Source: Belnapia moabensis DSM 16746 (GTDB lineage: Bacteria > Pseudomonadota > Alphaproteobacteria > Acetobacterales > Acetobacteraceae). From it: DNA of 64,000 nucleotides. Every line of letters starts with the position of its first letter. The stretch's first letter is position 1. The notes under the pieces are model-generated. The model was given only the letters and a program-made list of their open reading frames with translations. It was not told where the DNA came from and ran no database searches. The stretch spans positions 1 to 64,000 of the forward strand of contig NZ_JQKB01000002.1 in the NCBI RefSeq assembly GCF_000745835.1, read 5' to 3'. This document shows, in pieces, positions 46,181 through 54,462 of the stretch. The translations under genes and the position numbers were made by a program.

Positions 46181-49021
46181 GTGCTGACCGAGCATTCCGA
46201 CACCAGGGCGCCTGCCCGGCCCGCCTTCCTGGCGGGTGGCGGCCGCATGGGCGCGCTGATGCGCGGGCTCGACTGGTCGCAATCTCCGCTCGGTCCGCCA
46301 GAGGGCTGGCCCGCCTCGCTGCGCACCGTGGTCGGGCTCATGCTCGCCTCGCGCTTCCCCATGTTCGTCGCCTGGGGACCGCAGCTCGCCTTCCTCTACA
46401 ACGACGGCTATGAGCCGATCCTGGGTGCCAAGCACCCGCGCGCCATGGGCCGGCCATTCCAGGAGATCTGGGCCGAGATCTGGCCGGACATCCTGCCCTT
46501 GGTCGACCGGGCGCTGGCCGGCGAGGCCACCTGGGCCGAGGACATGTACCTCGTCATGGAGCGGCACGGCTATCCGGAGGATACCTGGTACACCTTCTCC
46601 TACAGCCCCGTCCGCGACGAGGACGGGACGATCGCCGGCATGTTCTGCGTGTGCACCGAGACCACCGGCCAACTCCTCGCCGACCGCCAGCGTGCCACGG
46701 CCGAGGCGGCGCTCCGCGAGAGCGAGGCCCGCTTCCGCACCATGGCCGACCATGCGCCGGTGATGATCTGGACCACCGAGCCGGATGGCCATTGCAGCTA
46801 CCTCAACAGCCGCTGGTACGAGTTCACCGGCCAAGCCCCCGGCACGGGCGAGGGCTTCGGATGGCTCGACACCTCGCATCCTGAGGACAGGCCTCGGGTG
46901 GAGGCCAGCTTCCGCGCGGCCAATGCAGCGCGGGAGCCCTTCCAGGCGGATTACCGGCTGCGTCGGGCCGATGGCAGCCTCGCCTGGGTTCTCGACAAGG
47001 CGGTGCCCCGCTTTGGCGAGCAGGGCGAGTATCTCGGCTTCATAGGCTCGGTGATCGACATCTCCGAGCGCCAGCAGGCCACCGCCGCGGTGGCGGAGAG
47101 CGAGGCCCGCTTCCGCGCTCTGGTCGAAGCCTCCGCCCTGATGGTCTGGACCACCGATGCTGATGGCATGGTTCGGGAGGATTCGCCCTCCTGGCGCGCC
47201 TTCACCGGCCAGACCCCGGAGGAATGGATCGGCTACGGCTGGCTGAACGTCGTCCACCCCGAGGACCGTGCCGAGGCCGAAGACCGCTGGCGCGAAAGCG
47301 TCGCCGGCCTGCGCCCCTACGAGGTCGAATACCGTCTCCGCCACCATGCCGGCGGCTGGCGCTGGACCCTCGCCCGCGGCGTGCCGCTGCTCGACGCCGA
47401 GGGCCGGCTGCAATCCTGGGTCGGCATGAATATCGACATCGAGGAGCAGCGCCAGGCCGAGGCCGCGCTGCGGACCCTCAACACCCAGTTGGAGGCCCGC
47501 GTCGGCGAAAGGACGCGGGAGCGCGACCGGATGTGGCGCCTCTCCCAGGACCTGATGCTGGTCGCCGAGTTCGACGGCACCATCGTCGCGGTCAATCCGG
47601 CCTGGGAGCGCCTGCTCGGTCGCGACGCGGCGATCCTGCCAGGCACCTCTTTCGCCGATCTCATCCATCCCGAGGACATCGCAGCCACCATGAAGGAGGC
47701 CGGCCGCCTGGCCGATGGCCTGACTACACTGCGCTTCGAGAACCGCTACCGCCATGCCGATGGCAGCTGGCGCTGGATTTCCTGGACCGCGGTGCCGGCC
47801 GAGGGGCAGATCCACGCCCTCGGTCGCGACGTCACCGCCGAGAAGGACGCCGCCGCCGCCCTGGCCGCGGCCGAGGAGCAGCTGCGCCAAGCGCAGAAGA
47901 TGGAGGCGGTCGGCCAGCTCACCGGCGGCATCGCGCATGACTTCAACAACCTGCTGACCGGCATCATCGGCTCGCTGGCCCTGCTGAAGAAGCGCGTCGC
48001 CGAAGGCCGCGTCGCCGAGACGGCCCGCTACGTCGCCGCCGCCACTGAATCGGCCGAGCGCGCGGCGGCGCTGACCCAGCGCCTGCTCGCCTTCGCTCGC
48101 CGCCAGCCGCTCGACCCGCGCGCGGTCGATGTCGTCGGCCTGATCCGCTCGATGGAGGAGTTGCTGCGGCGCACCCTCGGCGAGGCGATCACCCTCTCGA
48201 TCGAGATCGCGCCCGGCCTGCCGGCCACGCTCTGCGACCCGAACCAGCTTGAGAACGCCATCCTCAATCTCGTCATCAATGCCCGCGACGCCATGCCGGG
48301 CGGCGGCCGGCTCGCCATCGCCGCCGCCGAAACCCGCCTCGTGGCGGGCGAGGAGGCGCCACCCGGCGATTATGTCGCGATCACGGTCAGCGATACCGGC
48401 ATCGGCATGCCGCCCGCGGTCGCGGCGCGCGCCTTCGACCCATTCTTCACGACCAAGCCGACCGGCCAGGGCACCGGGCTCGGCCTGTCGATGATCTATG
48501 GCTTCGTCCGCCAGTCGGGCGGCATGGTCGACATCCGCACGGCGCCCGGCGCCGGGACCGCCGTGCGCCTCTGCCTGCCGCGCCACGCCGGCGCCGCCAG
48601 CGCCGTGCGCATCAGCCCCCTGCCCGGCCTCGCCGGCGCGCCCGCCGCCCGCACCGGCGAGACCGTGCTGGTGGTCGAGGATGAGCCGGTGGTGCGCAGC
48701 GTGCTCATCGAGGTGCTGCACGACCTCGGCTATCACGCGCTGGAGGCTGTCGATGGGCGTGAGGCGCTCGGCCTGCTGCGCGGCGACTGGCAGCTCGACC
48801 TGATGGTCACCGATGTCGGCCTGCCCGGCGGCATGAACGGCCGGCAACTCGCCAGCCTGGCAAGAGAGCAGCGGCCGGGGCTGAAGGTGCTCTTCGTCAC
48901 CGGCTATGCCGATGCGGCCGGCCTCTCGGGCGATGTGCTGGAGCCGGGCATGGCGCTGATCGCTAAGCCCTTCGAGGCGGGCAACCTGGCCCGCCGGATC
49001 CGCGCCCTCATCGAGGGCTGA
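46181..49021 (+). CDS. Soluble multi-PAS hybrid histidine kinase
   Basis: 946 residues without membrane helices. A PAS-like domain (about 15-165, starting GGGRMGALMRGLDWSQSPLGPPEGWP), then three PAS domains (about 175-300, 301-430 and 445-560), a HisKA box QLTGGIAHDFNNLL with H586, a HATPase with NLVINARDAMPGG and GQGTGLGLSM, and a C-terminal receiver (about 827-945) with D878 in VTDVGLPGGMNG. Start is GTG 46181; ATG 46247 is an alternative but would cut the conserved N-terminal segment. No adjacent regulator gene. The signal is unknown. Confidence 0.88.
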   Translation: MLTEHSDTRAPARPAFLAGGGRMGALMRGLDWSQSPLGPPEGWPASLRTVVGLMLASRFPMFVAWGPQLAFLYNDGYEPILGAKHPRAMGRPFQEIWAEIWPDILPLVDRALAGEATWAEDMYLVMERHGYPEDTWYTFSYSPVRDEDGTIAGMFCVCTETTGQLLADRQRATAEAALRESEARFRTMADHAPVMIWTTEPDGHCSYLNSRWYEFTGQAPGTGEGFGWLDTSHPEDRPRVEASFRAANAAREPFQADYRLRRADGSLAWVLDKAVPRFGEQGEYLGFIGSVIDISERQQATAAVAESEARFRALVEASALMVWTTDADGMVREDSPSWRAFTGQTPEEWIGYGWLNVVHPEDRAEAEDRWRESVAGLRPYEVEYRLRHHAGGWRWTLARGVPLLDAEGRLQSWVGMNIDIEEQRQAEAALRTLNTQLEARVGERTRERDRMWRLSQDLMLVAEFDGTIVAVNPAWERLLGRDAAILPGTSFADLIHPEDIAATMKEAGRLADGLTTLRFENRYRHADGSWRWISWTAVPAEGQIHALGRDVTAEKDAAAALAAAEEQLRQAQKMEAVGQLTGGIAHDFNNLLTGIIGSLALLKKRVAEGRVAETARYVAAATESAERAAALTQRLLAFARRQPLDPRAVDVVGLIRSMEELLRRTLGEAITLSIEIAPGLPATLCDPNQLENAILNLVINARDAMPGGGRLAIAAAETRLVAGEEAPPGDYVAITVSDTGIGMPPAVAARAFDPFFTTKPTGQGTGLGLSMIYGFVRQSGGMVDIRTAPGAGTAVRLCLPRHAGAASAVRISPLPGLAGAPAARTGETVLVVEDEPVVRSVLIEVLHDLGYHALEAVDGREALGLLRGDWQLDLMVTDVGLPGGMNGRQLASLAREQRPGLKVLFVTGYADAAGLSGDVLEPGMALIAKPFEAGNLARRIRALIEG

Positions 49022-49033
49022 GCGTCAGCCGGG

Positions 49034-49111
49034 TCAGCGCACCTGGGTCAGCGCCGCCGCCGCGGCCATCAGGCCGACCGCCCAGGGCAGCATGGAGATG
49101 AGTTCGTTCAT
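49034..49111 (-). CDS. Candidate 25-residue hydrophobic peptide
   Basis: ATG 49111 to TGA 49034 encodes 25 residues: MNELISM, then an uncharged membrane-helix-like stretch LPWAVGLMAAAAAL, ending TQVR with a terminal Arg. The size and charge pattern suit a small single-pass membrane peptide. A 20-bp palindrome lies 21 nt upstream. The Shine-Dalgarno is weak (CGGGAT). It starts 13 nt after the stop of the convergent kinase. Expression is unproven. Confidence 0.4.
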   Translation of the reverse strand: MNELISMLPWAVGLMAAAAALTQVR

Positions 49112-49132
49112 GGTCGGTAATCCCGCACGTCA

Positions 49133-49152
49133 AGATTGCACGTATGCAATCT
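49133..49152. promoter_or_regulatory. 20-bp palindrome AGATTGCA-N4-TGCAATCT
   Basis: Perfect 8-4-8 inverted repeat, centre CGTA, in the gap between the small peptide ORF and the TPR gene. No T-run on either side, so an operator is likelier than a terminator. The binding protein is unknown. Confidence 0.5.
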
Positions 49153-49190
49153 AAGGCTGCGGAAGATGACATTCCACTCATCATTCCATC

Positions 49191-49207
49191 TTGCTGCCAT
49201 GCAGCAA
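49191..49207. repeat. Inverted repeat TTGCTGC-CAT-GCAGCAA
   Basis: Perfect 7-3-7 hairpin, 18 nt past the stop of the TPR gene on the minus strand. It may form the 3' end of the zur-TPR transcript; no T-run follows. Confidence 0.4.
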
Positions 49208-49225
49208 CAGAATGGCACTTCACGC

Positions 49226-49795
49226 CTATGTGGCCTCGCCCTCGGCCTTCCTCCGCTGCTCGCGCAGCCGCGTCGCGCCGCCCGGCATGCGTGGGTTGAT
49301 GGTGAGCGCCGCGGTCAGGCTGCGCAGCGCGCCTCTGGCATCGCCCGCCCCGTCCTGGATCGCCGCGAGCGCGAGAAGCGCCGGCCAGTGCCGCGGCTCC
49401 AGCCGCAGCACCTCCTGCAGATCACGCGCCGCCGCCGCCCCGTCGCCGGCGGCCAGATAGGCCTGGGCACGGAGGAACCAGGCCTCGGCGAAATCCGGCG
49501 CCAGGGTGATGGCGGCATCACAATCCTCCAGCGCCTCGTTCGGCAGCCGGGCTTCGAGGTTGCGGGCGCCGCGGCGCAGCAGCAGCACGACCGAGGGGCT
49601 GGCCGCCTGGGTCCAGAGGGCGCGGATGCGCGCCTCCACCAGCGCCGCACCCGTCTCGTCCGGCGCCGTGCGCAGCGCGTCGAAGGCGCGGTCGAGCTCC
49701 GCCTTTCGTGCCTCCGGCCCTGGCCGCTGCGGCGCTTGGGCGAAGGCCGGGGCGGGCAGCAGCAGGAGCAGCGCGGGCAGCAGGCGCCGCCGCAT
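49226..49795 (-). CDS. Exported TPR-repeat protein
   Basis: 189 residues. A signal peptide ([19 protein letters not shown]) supports ATG 49795. The mature part has about two to three tetratricopeptide repeats ([59 protein letters not shown]), which usually mediate protein contacts. It overlaps the zur stop by one base (TGATG), so it is co-translated with that regulator. Function unknown; a periplasmic helper linked to zinc status is only a guess from position. Confidence 0.82.
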   Translation of the reverse strand: MRRRLLPALLLLLPAPAFAQAPQRPGPEARKAELDRAFDALRTAPDETGAALVEARIRALWTQAASPSVVLLLRRGARNLEARLPNEALEDCDAAITLAPDFAEAWFLRAQAYLAAGDGAAAARDLQEVLRLEPRHWPALLALAAIQDGAGDARGALRSLTAALTINPRMPGGATRLREQRRKAEGEAT

Positions 49796-50289
49796 CAGCC
49801 TGCGGCGTCCCGGCAGGCGGCGCAGAGCCCCTCCGCCTCCACCGTGCTGCGCGTGAGCGCGAAGCCGGCTGCGGCAGCGGCGCGGTGCAGGGCAAGCGCC
49901 ACGCCCGGGTCGCTGATCTCCATCGTCCCGCCGCAACGGGCGCAGATCAGGAACTGGTGCGGATGGTCATGCGCCGCGCCGCAATCGCAATCGTCAGGGT
50001 GTTCCTCCACCTCGGCGCAGCCGATGAAGGCGCCGAGCCGCTCCACCTTGTGGATCAGCCCCTGCTCCACCAGGAAGTCGAGGGCGCGGTAGACGGTCGG
50101 CGGGGCGGCGCCGGCGCGGCTGGCCTTCAGCCGGTCGAGCAGCGCATAGGCGCCGACCGGCTGGCCGCTCTCCAGCACCAAACGCAGCACCTGCCGGCGC
50201 AGCTCGGTCAGCTGGGCGCCGCGCCGGGCGCAGAGGGAGGCGGCACGGTCGAGGCTCGCCTCCAGGGCGTCGGGCATGGGCTCCTCCAT
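49795..50289 (-). CDS. zur: Fur-family regulator, Zur-like
   Basis: 164 residues. Winged helix with [29 protein letters not shown] and [29 protein letters not shown], then a dimerisation domain with [15 protein letters not shown] (H107, H109, H111, C116, C119) and LCAACR (C156, C159), giving the two CxxC structural zinc pairs. The HDHPHQF order and the proximity of a COG0523 metallochaperone and a zinc enzyme favour zinc over iron or peroxide sensing. Start at 50289 or at the in-frame ATG 50277. Divergent from hisI. Confidence 0.85.
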   Translation of the reverse strand: MEEPMPDALEASLDRAASLCARRGAQLTELRRQVLRLVLESGQPVGAYALLDRLKASRAGAAPPTVYRALDFLVEQGLIHKVERLGAFIGCAEVEEHPDDCDCGAAHDHPHQFLICARCGGTMEISDPGVALALHRAAAAAGFALTRSTVEAEGLCAACRDAAG

Positions 50290-50291
50290 CC

Positions 50292-50315
50292 GGGCATCCT
50301 GCCCTTATATAGGGG
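50292..50315. promoter_or_regulatory. Overlapping inverted repeats in the zur-hisI gap
   Basis: GGGCA-TCC-TGCCC (50292-50304) runs into CCCT-TATAT-AGGG (50302-50314) directly before the hisI start. TTATAT could serve as a -10 element, leaving almost no 5' leader. Candidate autoregulatory site for the Zur-like protein (inference). Confidence 0.35.
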
Positions 50316-50316
50316 A

Positions 50317-50736
50317 ATGAGCAGCCCCCCGAAGACCCACGAGCCGGAGCCCTGCCTCCCCCTGCTGGACTCCATCCGCTTCGACCTGCGCGGCCTCGTC
50401 CCCGCCATCGCCCAGCAGCATGATACCGGGGAGGTGCTGATGCTCGCCTGGATGAACCGCGCAGCGGTGGAGGAGACGCTGGCGACCGGCCGCGCCTGCT
50501 ACTTCTCCCGCTCGCGCAACGCGCTCTGGCGGAAGGGCGAGACCTCGGGCCAGGTGCAGCGGCTGGTCGATATCCGCCTCGACTGCGACGGCGACGCGCT
50601 GCTGCTGCTGGTCGACCAGACCGGCGTCGCCTGCCATACCGGGCGGCGGAGCTGCTTCTACCTCGCGCCCCGCGACGGCGTGCTGGCCGAGCTGACCAAG
50701 CCCGAGGTCTCGCCGGAGGCGTTGTACGGCGCATGA
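50317..50736 (+). CDS. hisI: Phosphoribosyl-AMP cyclohydrolase
   Basis: Opens the adenine ring of PR-AMP in histidine synthesis. 139 residues. Mg and Zn ligands are visible: DCDGD (D89, D91, D93, with C90), ACHTG (C106, H107) and RRSCFY (C113). [19 protein letters not shown] is the substrate block. A purine run AGGGGA abuts the ATG. No other his genes are close; instead it is coupled by an ATGA overlap to a COG0523 GTPase. HisI is a zinc enzyme, which fits the Zur neighbourhood. The Glu-phosphohydrolase HisE is not fused. Confidence 0.95.
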   Translation: MSSPPKTHEPEPCLPLLDSIRFDLRGLVPAIAQQHDTGEVLMLAWMNRAAVEETLATGRACYFSRSRNALWRKGETSGQVQRLVDIRLDCDGDALLLLVDQTGVACHTGRRSCFYLAPRDGVLAELTKPEVSPEALYGA

Positions 50737-51743
50737 GCACGATCCCCGTCACGGTGCTGACCGGCTTCCTCGGCGCCGGCAAGACGACGCTGCTCAACCG
50801 GCTCCTGCGCGACCCGGCGCTCGCCAACACCGCGGTGCTGGTGAACGAGTTCGGCGAGATCGGCCTCGACCACCTGCTGATCGAGCGGCTCGACGGCGAC
50901 ACCGTGCTGCTCAATGCCGGCTGCCTCTGCTGCACGGTGCGGGGCGACCTGGTGCGGGCGCTGCGCGACCTCATGGGTCGCGACATCCGTCGCGTCATCG
51001 TCGAGACCACCGGCCTCGCCGACCCGGCGCCGATCCTGCAGACGCTGATGGCCGATCCCATGCTCCTCGCCCGCTACCGGCTCGACGGCGTGGTCACGCT
51101 GGTCGATGCGGTGGCCGGCATGGCGACGCTCGATGCGCAGATGGAAGCGGTGAAGCAGGCCGCCGTCGCCGACCGCATCGTCCTCAGCAAGACCGACCTC
51201 GCCGAACCCCAGGCGGTGGCGGCGCTCGAGGCGCGGCTGCGCACCCTCAATCCCGGCGCGCCGCTGCTGCGGGCCGATGCCCCGGCCTCGGCGCTGCTCG
51301 ATTGCGGGCTCTACGAGGTGGCTGGCAAGCACCCCGATGTGCGGCGCTGGCTGGATGCCGAGGCCTTCGCCGATCCGCATCACCACCATCACCACCACGA
51401 TGTCAGCCGGCACGACGCCCGCATCCACAGCTTCTGCCTCACCTTCGACGAGCCGCTGCCCTGGGACGGGCTGGCCACCTGGCTCGAGGTGCTGACCATG
51501 ACGCGGGGCGAGAGCGTGCTGCGCATCAAGGGCATCCTGAACATCGAGGGCGAGGAGCGGCCGGTCGCCATCCATGGCGTGCAAAGCCTCTTCCACCCGC
51601 CGCTGATGCTGGAGCGCTGGCCCGATGCGGACCGGCGCTCGCGCCTCGTCTTCATCCTGCGCGACCTCGACCGGGCGGTGGTGGAGAACGGCCTCCGTGC
51701 CTTCGCCGAGAGCGCGCGACGGGAGCGCGAGGTCGCGCGATGA
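50733..51743 (+). CDS. COG0523 family GTPase metallochaperone (CobW/ZagA-like)
   Basis: 336 residues. Walker A GFLGAGKT (11-18), the hallmark metal motif CLCC (C64, C66, C67), [10 protein letters not shown], and SKTD base recognition. A run of seven histidines (216-222) after AFADP is a metal-binding loop. CobW C-terminal domain with [23 protein letters not shown]. Members deliver zinc to client enzymes when zinc is scarce. Coupling to hisI by four bases and proximity to the Zur-like gene make zinc service of HisI or others a reasonable hypothesis; CobW (cobalt) is unlikely without cob genes. Confidence 0.92.
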   Translation: MSTIPVTVLTGFLGAGKTTLLNRLLRDPALANTAVLVNEFGEIGLDHLLIERLDGDTVLLNAGCLCCTVRGDLVRALRDLMGRDIRRVIVETTGLADPAPILQTLMADPMLLARYRLDGVVTLVDAVAGMATLDAQMEAVKQAAVADRIVLSKTDLAEPQAVAALEARLRTLNPGAPLLRADAPASALLDCGLYEVAGKHPDVRRWLDAEAFADPHHHHHHHDVSRHDARIHSFCLTFDEPLPWDGLATWLEVLTMTRGESVLRIKGILNIEGEERPVAIHGVQSLFHPPLMLERWPDADRRSRLVFILRDLDRAVVENGLRAFAESARREREVAR

Positions 51744-52324
51744 GGCTCGAAACCCTGGACGGCGCCGCCGCGCGGGCGGTGCTGCCGGCGCTGGCGCGGC
51801 TGCGCATCGCGGTCTTCGCCGAATGGCCCTACCTTTACGATGGCGACGCGGCGCAGGAGGAAGCCTATCTGGCGACCCTGCTTGCCGGGCGTGACGCGGC
51901 GATCGTCGTGGCCCGGGAAGGCGAGGAGCCGGTCGGCATGGCGACCTGCCAACCCATGGGCGAATCCTACGCGATGGTGCAGGCCGCCTTCCGCCGACGC
52001 GGGCTCGATCCCGCGCGCTTCTGCTATTTCGGCGAGAGCGTTCTGCTGCCCGCCTTCCGCGGCCGGGGGATCGGCCTCGGCTTCTTCGCGGCGCGGGAGG
52101 CGCATGCGCGGCGGCTTGGCCTCCAGGCCACGGCCTTCTGCTCTGTGGTGCGCAACGCCAACGACCCGCGGCGGCCGCCCAGCTACATCCCGCTCGACGG
52201 GTTCTGGCGGCGGCGCGGCTATGTCCCGCGGCCCGACCTTTCCTGCGTCTTCCATTGGCGCGAGCCTGGCGATGCGGCGGAGACGCCGCATGCGCTCGGC
52301 TTCTGGCTGAAGGACTCGCTGTGA
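51740..52324 (+). CDS. GNAT-family N-acetyltransferase
   Basis: 194 residues. The N-terminal strand/helix LRIAVFAEWPYLYDGD and the acetyl-CoA motif A VLLPAFRGRGIGLGFFAARE identify the fold. Acceptor unknown. The ATG overlaps the COG0523 stop (ATGA) and the stop overlaps the next gene's GTG (GTGA), so it is translated in tandem with a nitrilase-family protein, a pairing that recurs in some bacteria. The longer open frame upstream lies inside the COG0523 gene and is rejected. Confidence 0.85.
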   Translation: MRLETLDGAAARAVLPALARLRIAVFAEWPYLYDGDAAQEEAYLATLLAGRDAAIVVAREGEEPVGMATCQPMGESYAMVQAAFRRRGLDPARFCYFGESVLLPAFRGRGIGLGFFAAREAHARRLGLQATAFCSVVRNANDPRRPPSYIPLDGFWRRRGYVPRPDLSCVFHWREPGDAAETPHALGFWLKDSL

Positions 52325-53187
52325 CCGCCCTCCGGCTCGGCGCCCTGGCCTGGCCCGTCGGGCGGCCGGCGGGGATCGAGGGCTATGCGGCGCGGCTCGA
52401 CGGCTTCGTCGCCGAGGCCAAGGGACGGGCCGACCTCCTCCTGATGCCCGAATATGCGCCGATGGAGATCGTCGGCGGCGCGGGCGGCGAGGCCGCAGAG
52501 CTGCGCGCCATGGTCGAGGCCGCGCCCGCGGTGGTCGAGGCGATGCGCGGCGTCGCGCTGCGGCATGGCGTCTGGCTGGCGCCGGGCAGCCTGCCGATGG
52601 CGGTGGGCGACCGGGTGGTGAACCGGGCGCCGCTGATCGCGCCGGACGGGCGGCTCGCCTTCCAGGACAAGCGGATGATGACCCGCTTCGAGGCGGAGCG
52701 ATGGGGCGTCTCGGCCGGGGCGGGGCCCGTGGTGTTCCCGACGCCCTGGGGGCTGGTCGGGCTCTCCGTCTGCTACGATGCCGAATTCCCCAAGCATGTG
52801 CGGGCCCAGGTGGAGGCCGGGGCCTGGCTGGTGCTGGTGCCGGCCTGCACCGACAGCCTCCACGGCTACAACCGGGTGCGCCTCTCGGCCCAGGCGCGGG
52901 CGTTGGAGAACCAATGCGTCGTCGCGGTCGCGCCGACGGTGGGGCGGGCGCCCTGGTCGGCGGCGCTCGATGTCAATCATGGGGCGGCCTCGATGCACGG
53001 GCCGGTGGACCGCGGTTTCCCCGAGGATGGCGTGCTGGCCGAGGGCGCGATGGATCAGCCCGGCTGGGTCTTCTGTTCGCTCGATCCCGGCGCTGTCGAG
53101 CGGGTGCGGCGGGAGGGGGCGGTACTCAATCATCGGGACTGGCCGAAAGGGCCGGTCGACCCCCCTGCCCTGGCCATCTTTGCATGA
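52321..53187 (+). CDS. Carbon-nitrogen hydrolase (nitrilase/omega-amidase superfamily)
   Basis: 288 residues with the Glu-Lys-Cys triad: E44 in LLLMPEYAPME, K117 in AFQDKRMMTRFE, and C151 in GLSVCYDAEFP. The fold acts on amides or nitriles; the close RhlY/GNAT-paired subfamily has no firm substrate that I can assign. I assign a GTG start at 52321 that overlaps the GNAT stop by four bases. lpxB follows after 52 nt on the same strand. Confidence 0.87.
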   Translation: MTALRLGALAWPVGRPAGIEGYAARLDGFVAEAKGRADLLLMPEYAPMEIVGGAGGEAAELRAMVEAAPAVVEAMRGVALRHGVWLAPGSLPMAVGDRVVNRAPLIAPDGRLAFQDKRMMTRFEAERWGVSAGAGPVVFPTPWGLVGLSVCYDAEFPKHVRAQVEAGAWLVLVPACTDSLHGYNRVRLSAQARALENQCVVAVAPTVGRAPWSAALDVNHGAASMHGPVDRGFPEDGVLAEGAMDQPGWVFCSLDPGAVERVRREGAVLNHRDWPKGPVDPPALAIFA

Positions 53188-53239
53188 TGCGTAGCCGGTC
53201 CACGCCTCCGGGCAAGCCCTCCGTCGATCGGGTGCGAGC

Positions 53240-54427
53240 ATGACCCTCATCTACATGGCGGCCGGCGAGGCCTCGGGCGACATCCTCGGCGCGCGGCTGA
53301 TCGCGGCGCTCAGGCGGCACCGGCCCGACCTCGAATTCGCCGGCATCGGCGGCGAGCGAATGGCCGAGCACGGCGTCCGAAGCCTGTTCCCCATGCGCGA
53401 ACTCTCCCTGATGGGGCTGCTGGAGGTGCTGCCCAATCTCCGCCGCCTCGCCCGGCGCATGGCCGAGGCGGAGGCGGATGTGCTCGCCAGGCGGCCGGCC
53501 CTGCTCGTCACCATCGATGCACCGGGCTTCACGCTCCGGCTCGGCGGGCGGGTGAAGGCGCGCGGTGTCCCGGTGCTGCATTACGTAGCGCCACAGGTCT
53601 GGGCCTGGCGGCCGGGACGGGTGCGGCGGATCGCCGAGGAGGTGGACCGCATCCTCGCGCTGCTGCCCTTCGAGCCGCCCTTCTTCGAGGCGGCCGGCAT
53701 CCCGGTTCGCTTCGTCGGCCATCCGGTGCTGGAGAGCGGTGCCGATGGCGGGGATGCGGCGCGCTTCCGGGCAGCGCATGGCATCCGGCCGGAGGAGCGG
53801 GTGGTCGTCGTCATGCCGGGCAGCCGGCGCTCCGAAGTGCGGCGGCTGCTCGGCACCTTCGGCGAGGCGCTGCGGCTCACGGGGCAGGCCGTGCCGGGGC
53901 TGCGGCCGGTGGTGGCCCTGGCCGGGGCGGTCGAGGAGACGGTGCGCGAGGGCTGCGCCGGATGGCCGGCGCAGCCGGTGCTGGTCCGGGAGGTTTCGGA
54001 CAAATACGATTCCTTCGCCGCGGCGGCAGCGGGACTCATCAAATCGGGCACCTCCAGCCTCGAAGTGGCGGTGGGCGGGGTGCCGCATGTGGTGGGCTAT
54101 CGGGTCAATCCGATCACCGCCGCGATCGTCCGGCGGCTGATCAAGGTGCCCCATGTCTCGCTGGTGAACCTGCTAGCGGAGCGCGAGGTGGTGCCGGAAT
54201 ACCTCCAGGAACGCTGCACCCCGGCGCTGCTGGCGGAGGGGCTGGTGCGGCTGCTGCGCGAGCCCGAGGCGGCGGCGGCGCAGCGCGAGGGCTTCGCCGA
54301 GGCGCTCGGCCGGCTGCGGCCGCCGGAGGGCGCGCCGAGCGAGGCGGCGGCGGCGGCGGTGCTGGAGATGGTCGGAGAAGGCCGGGCTGAGGCGGCTCGA
54401 ACCGCCTCAAATCCCCTCAAGGTTTGA
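53240..54427 (+). CDS. lpxB: Lipid-A-disaccharide synthase
   Basis: Joins lipid X and UDP-2,3-diacylglucosamine into the lipid A disaccharide at the inner membrane. 395 residues of the GT19 fold: MAAGEASGDILGARLIAAL, MRELSLMGLLEVLPNL, HYVAPQVWAWRPGR, VMPGSRRSEVRRL and IKSGTSSLEVAVGGVPHVVGYRVNP. It stands apart from the lpxD-fabZ-lpxA-lpxI block 27 kb away. The C-terminal codons form one arm of a hairpin cluster that overlaps the stop. Confidence 0.96.
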   Translation: MTLIYMAAGEASGDILGARLIAALRRHRPDLEFAGIGGERMAEHGVRSLFPMRELSLMGLLEVLPNLRRLARRMAEAEADVLARRPALLVTIDAPGFTLRLGGRVKARGVPVLHYVAPQVWAWRPGRVRRIAEEVDRILALLPFEPPFFEAAGIPVRFVGHPVLESGADGGDAARFRAAHGIRPEERVVVVMPGSRRSEVRRLLGTFGEALRLTGQAVPGLRPVVALAGAVEETVREGCAGWPAQPVLVREVSDKYDSFAAAAAGLIKSGTSSLEVAVGGVPHVVGYRVNPITAAIVRRLIKVPHVSLVNLLAEREVVPEYLQERCTPALLAEGLVRLLREPEAAAAQREGFAEALGRLRPPEGAPSEAAAAAVLEMVGEGRAEAARTASNPLKV

Positions 54428-54446
54428 GGCGCCGACGCGCGTCGGC
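54388..54446. terminator. Cluster of three inverted repeats at the lpxB 3' end
   Basis: TGAGGCGG/CCGCCTCA (54388-54395, 54402-54409), CCTCAA-GGT-TTGAGG (54415-54429, containing the stop) and GCCGACGC/GCGTCGGC (54431-54446, no loop). They sit between convergent lpxB and the Gfo/Idh gene, consistent with a bidirectional transcript end, though no T-run is present. Confidence 0.45.
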
Positions 54447-54462
54447 TCGGTCGCGCAAGACT

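Noticed and set aside
46058-48847. 929-codon minus-strand frame opposite the multi-PAS kinase
   Set aside because: No motif; the kinase on the plus strand has complete HisKA, HATPase and REC blocks.
51378-51401. His-run read as an artificial tag
   Set aside because: Seven histidines lie inside the COG0523 protein at the usual position of its metal-binding loop.
51302-51739. Upstream extension of the GNAT protein
   Set aside because: Lies inside the COG0523 gene in another frame; the ATGA overlap start is clear.
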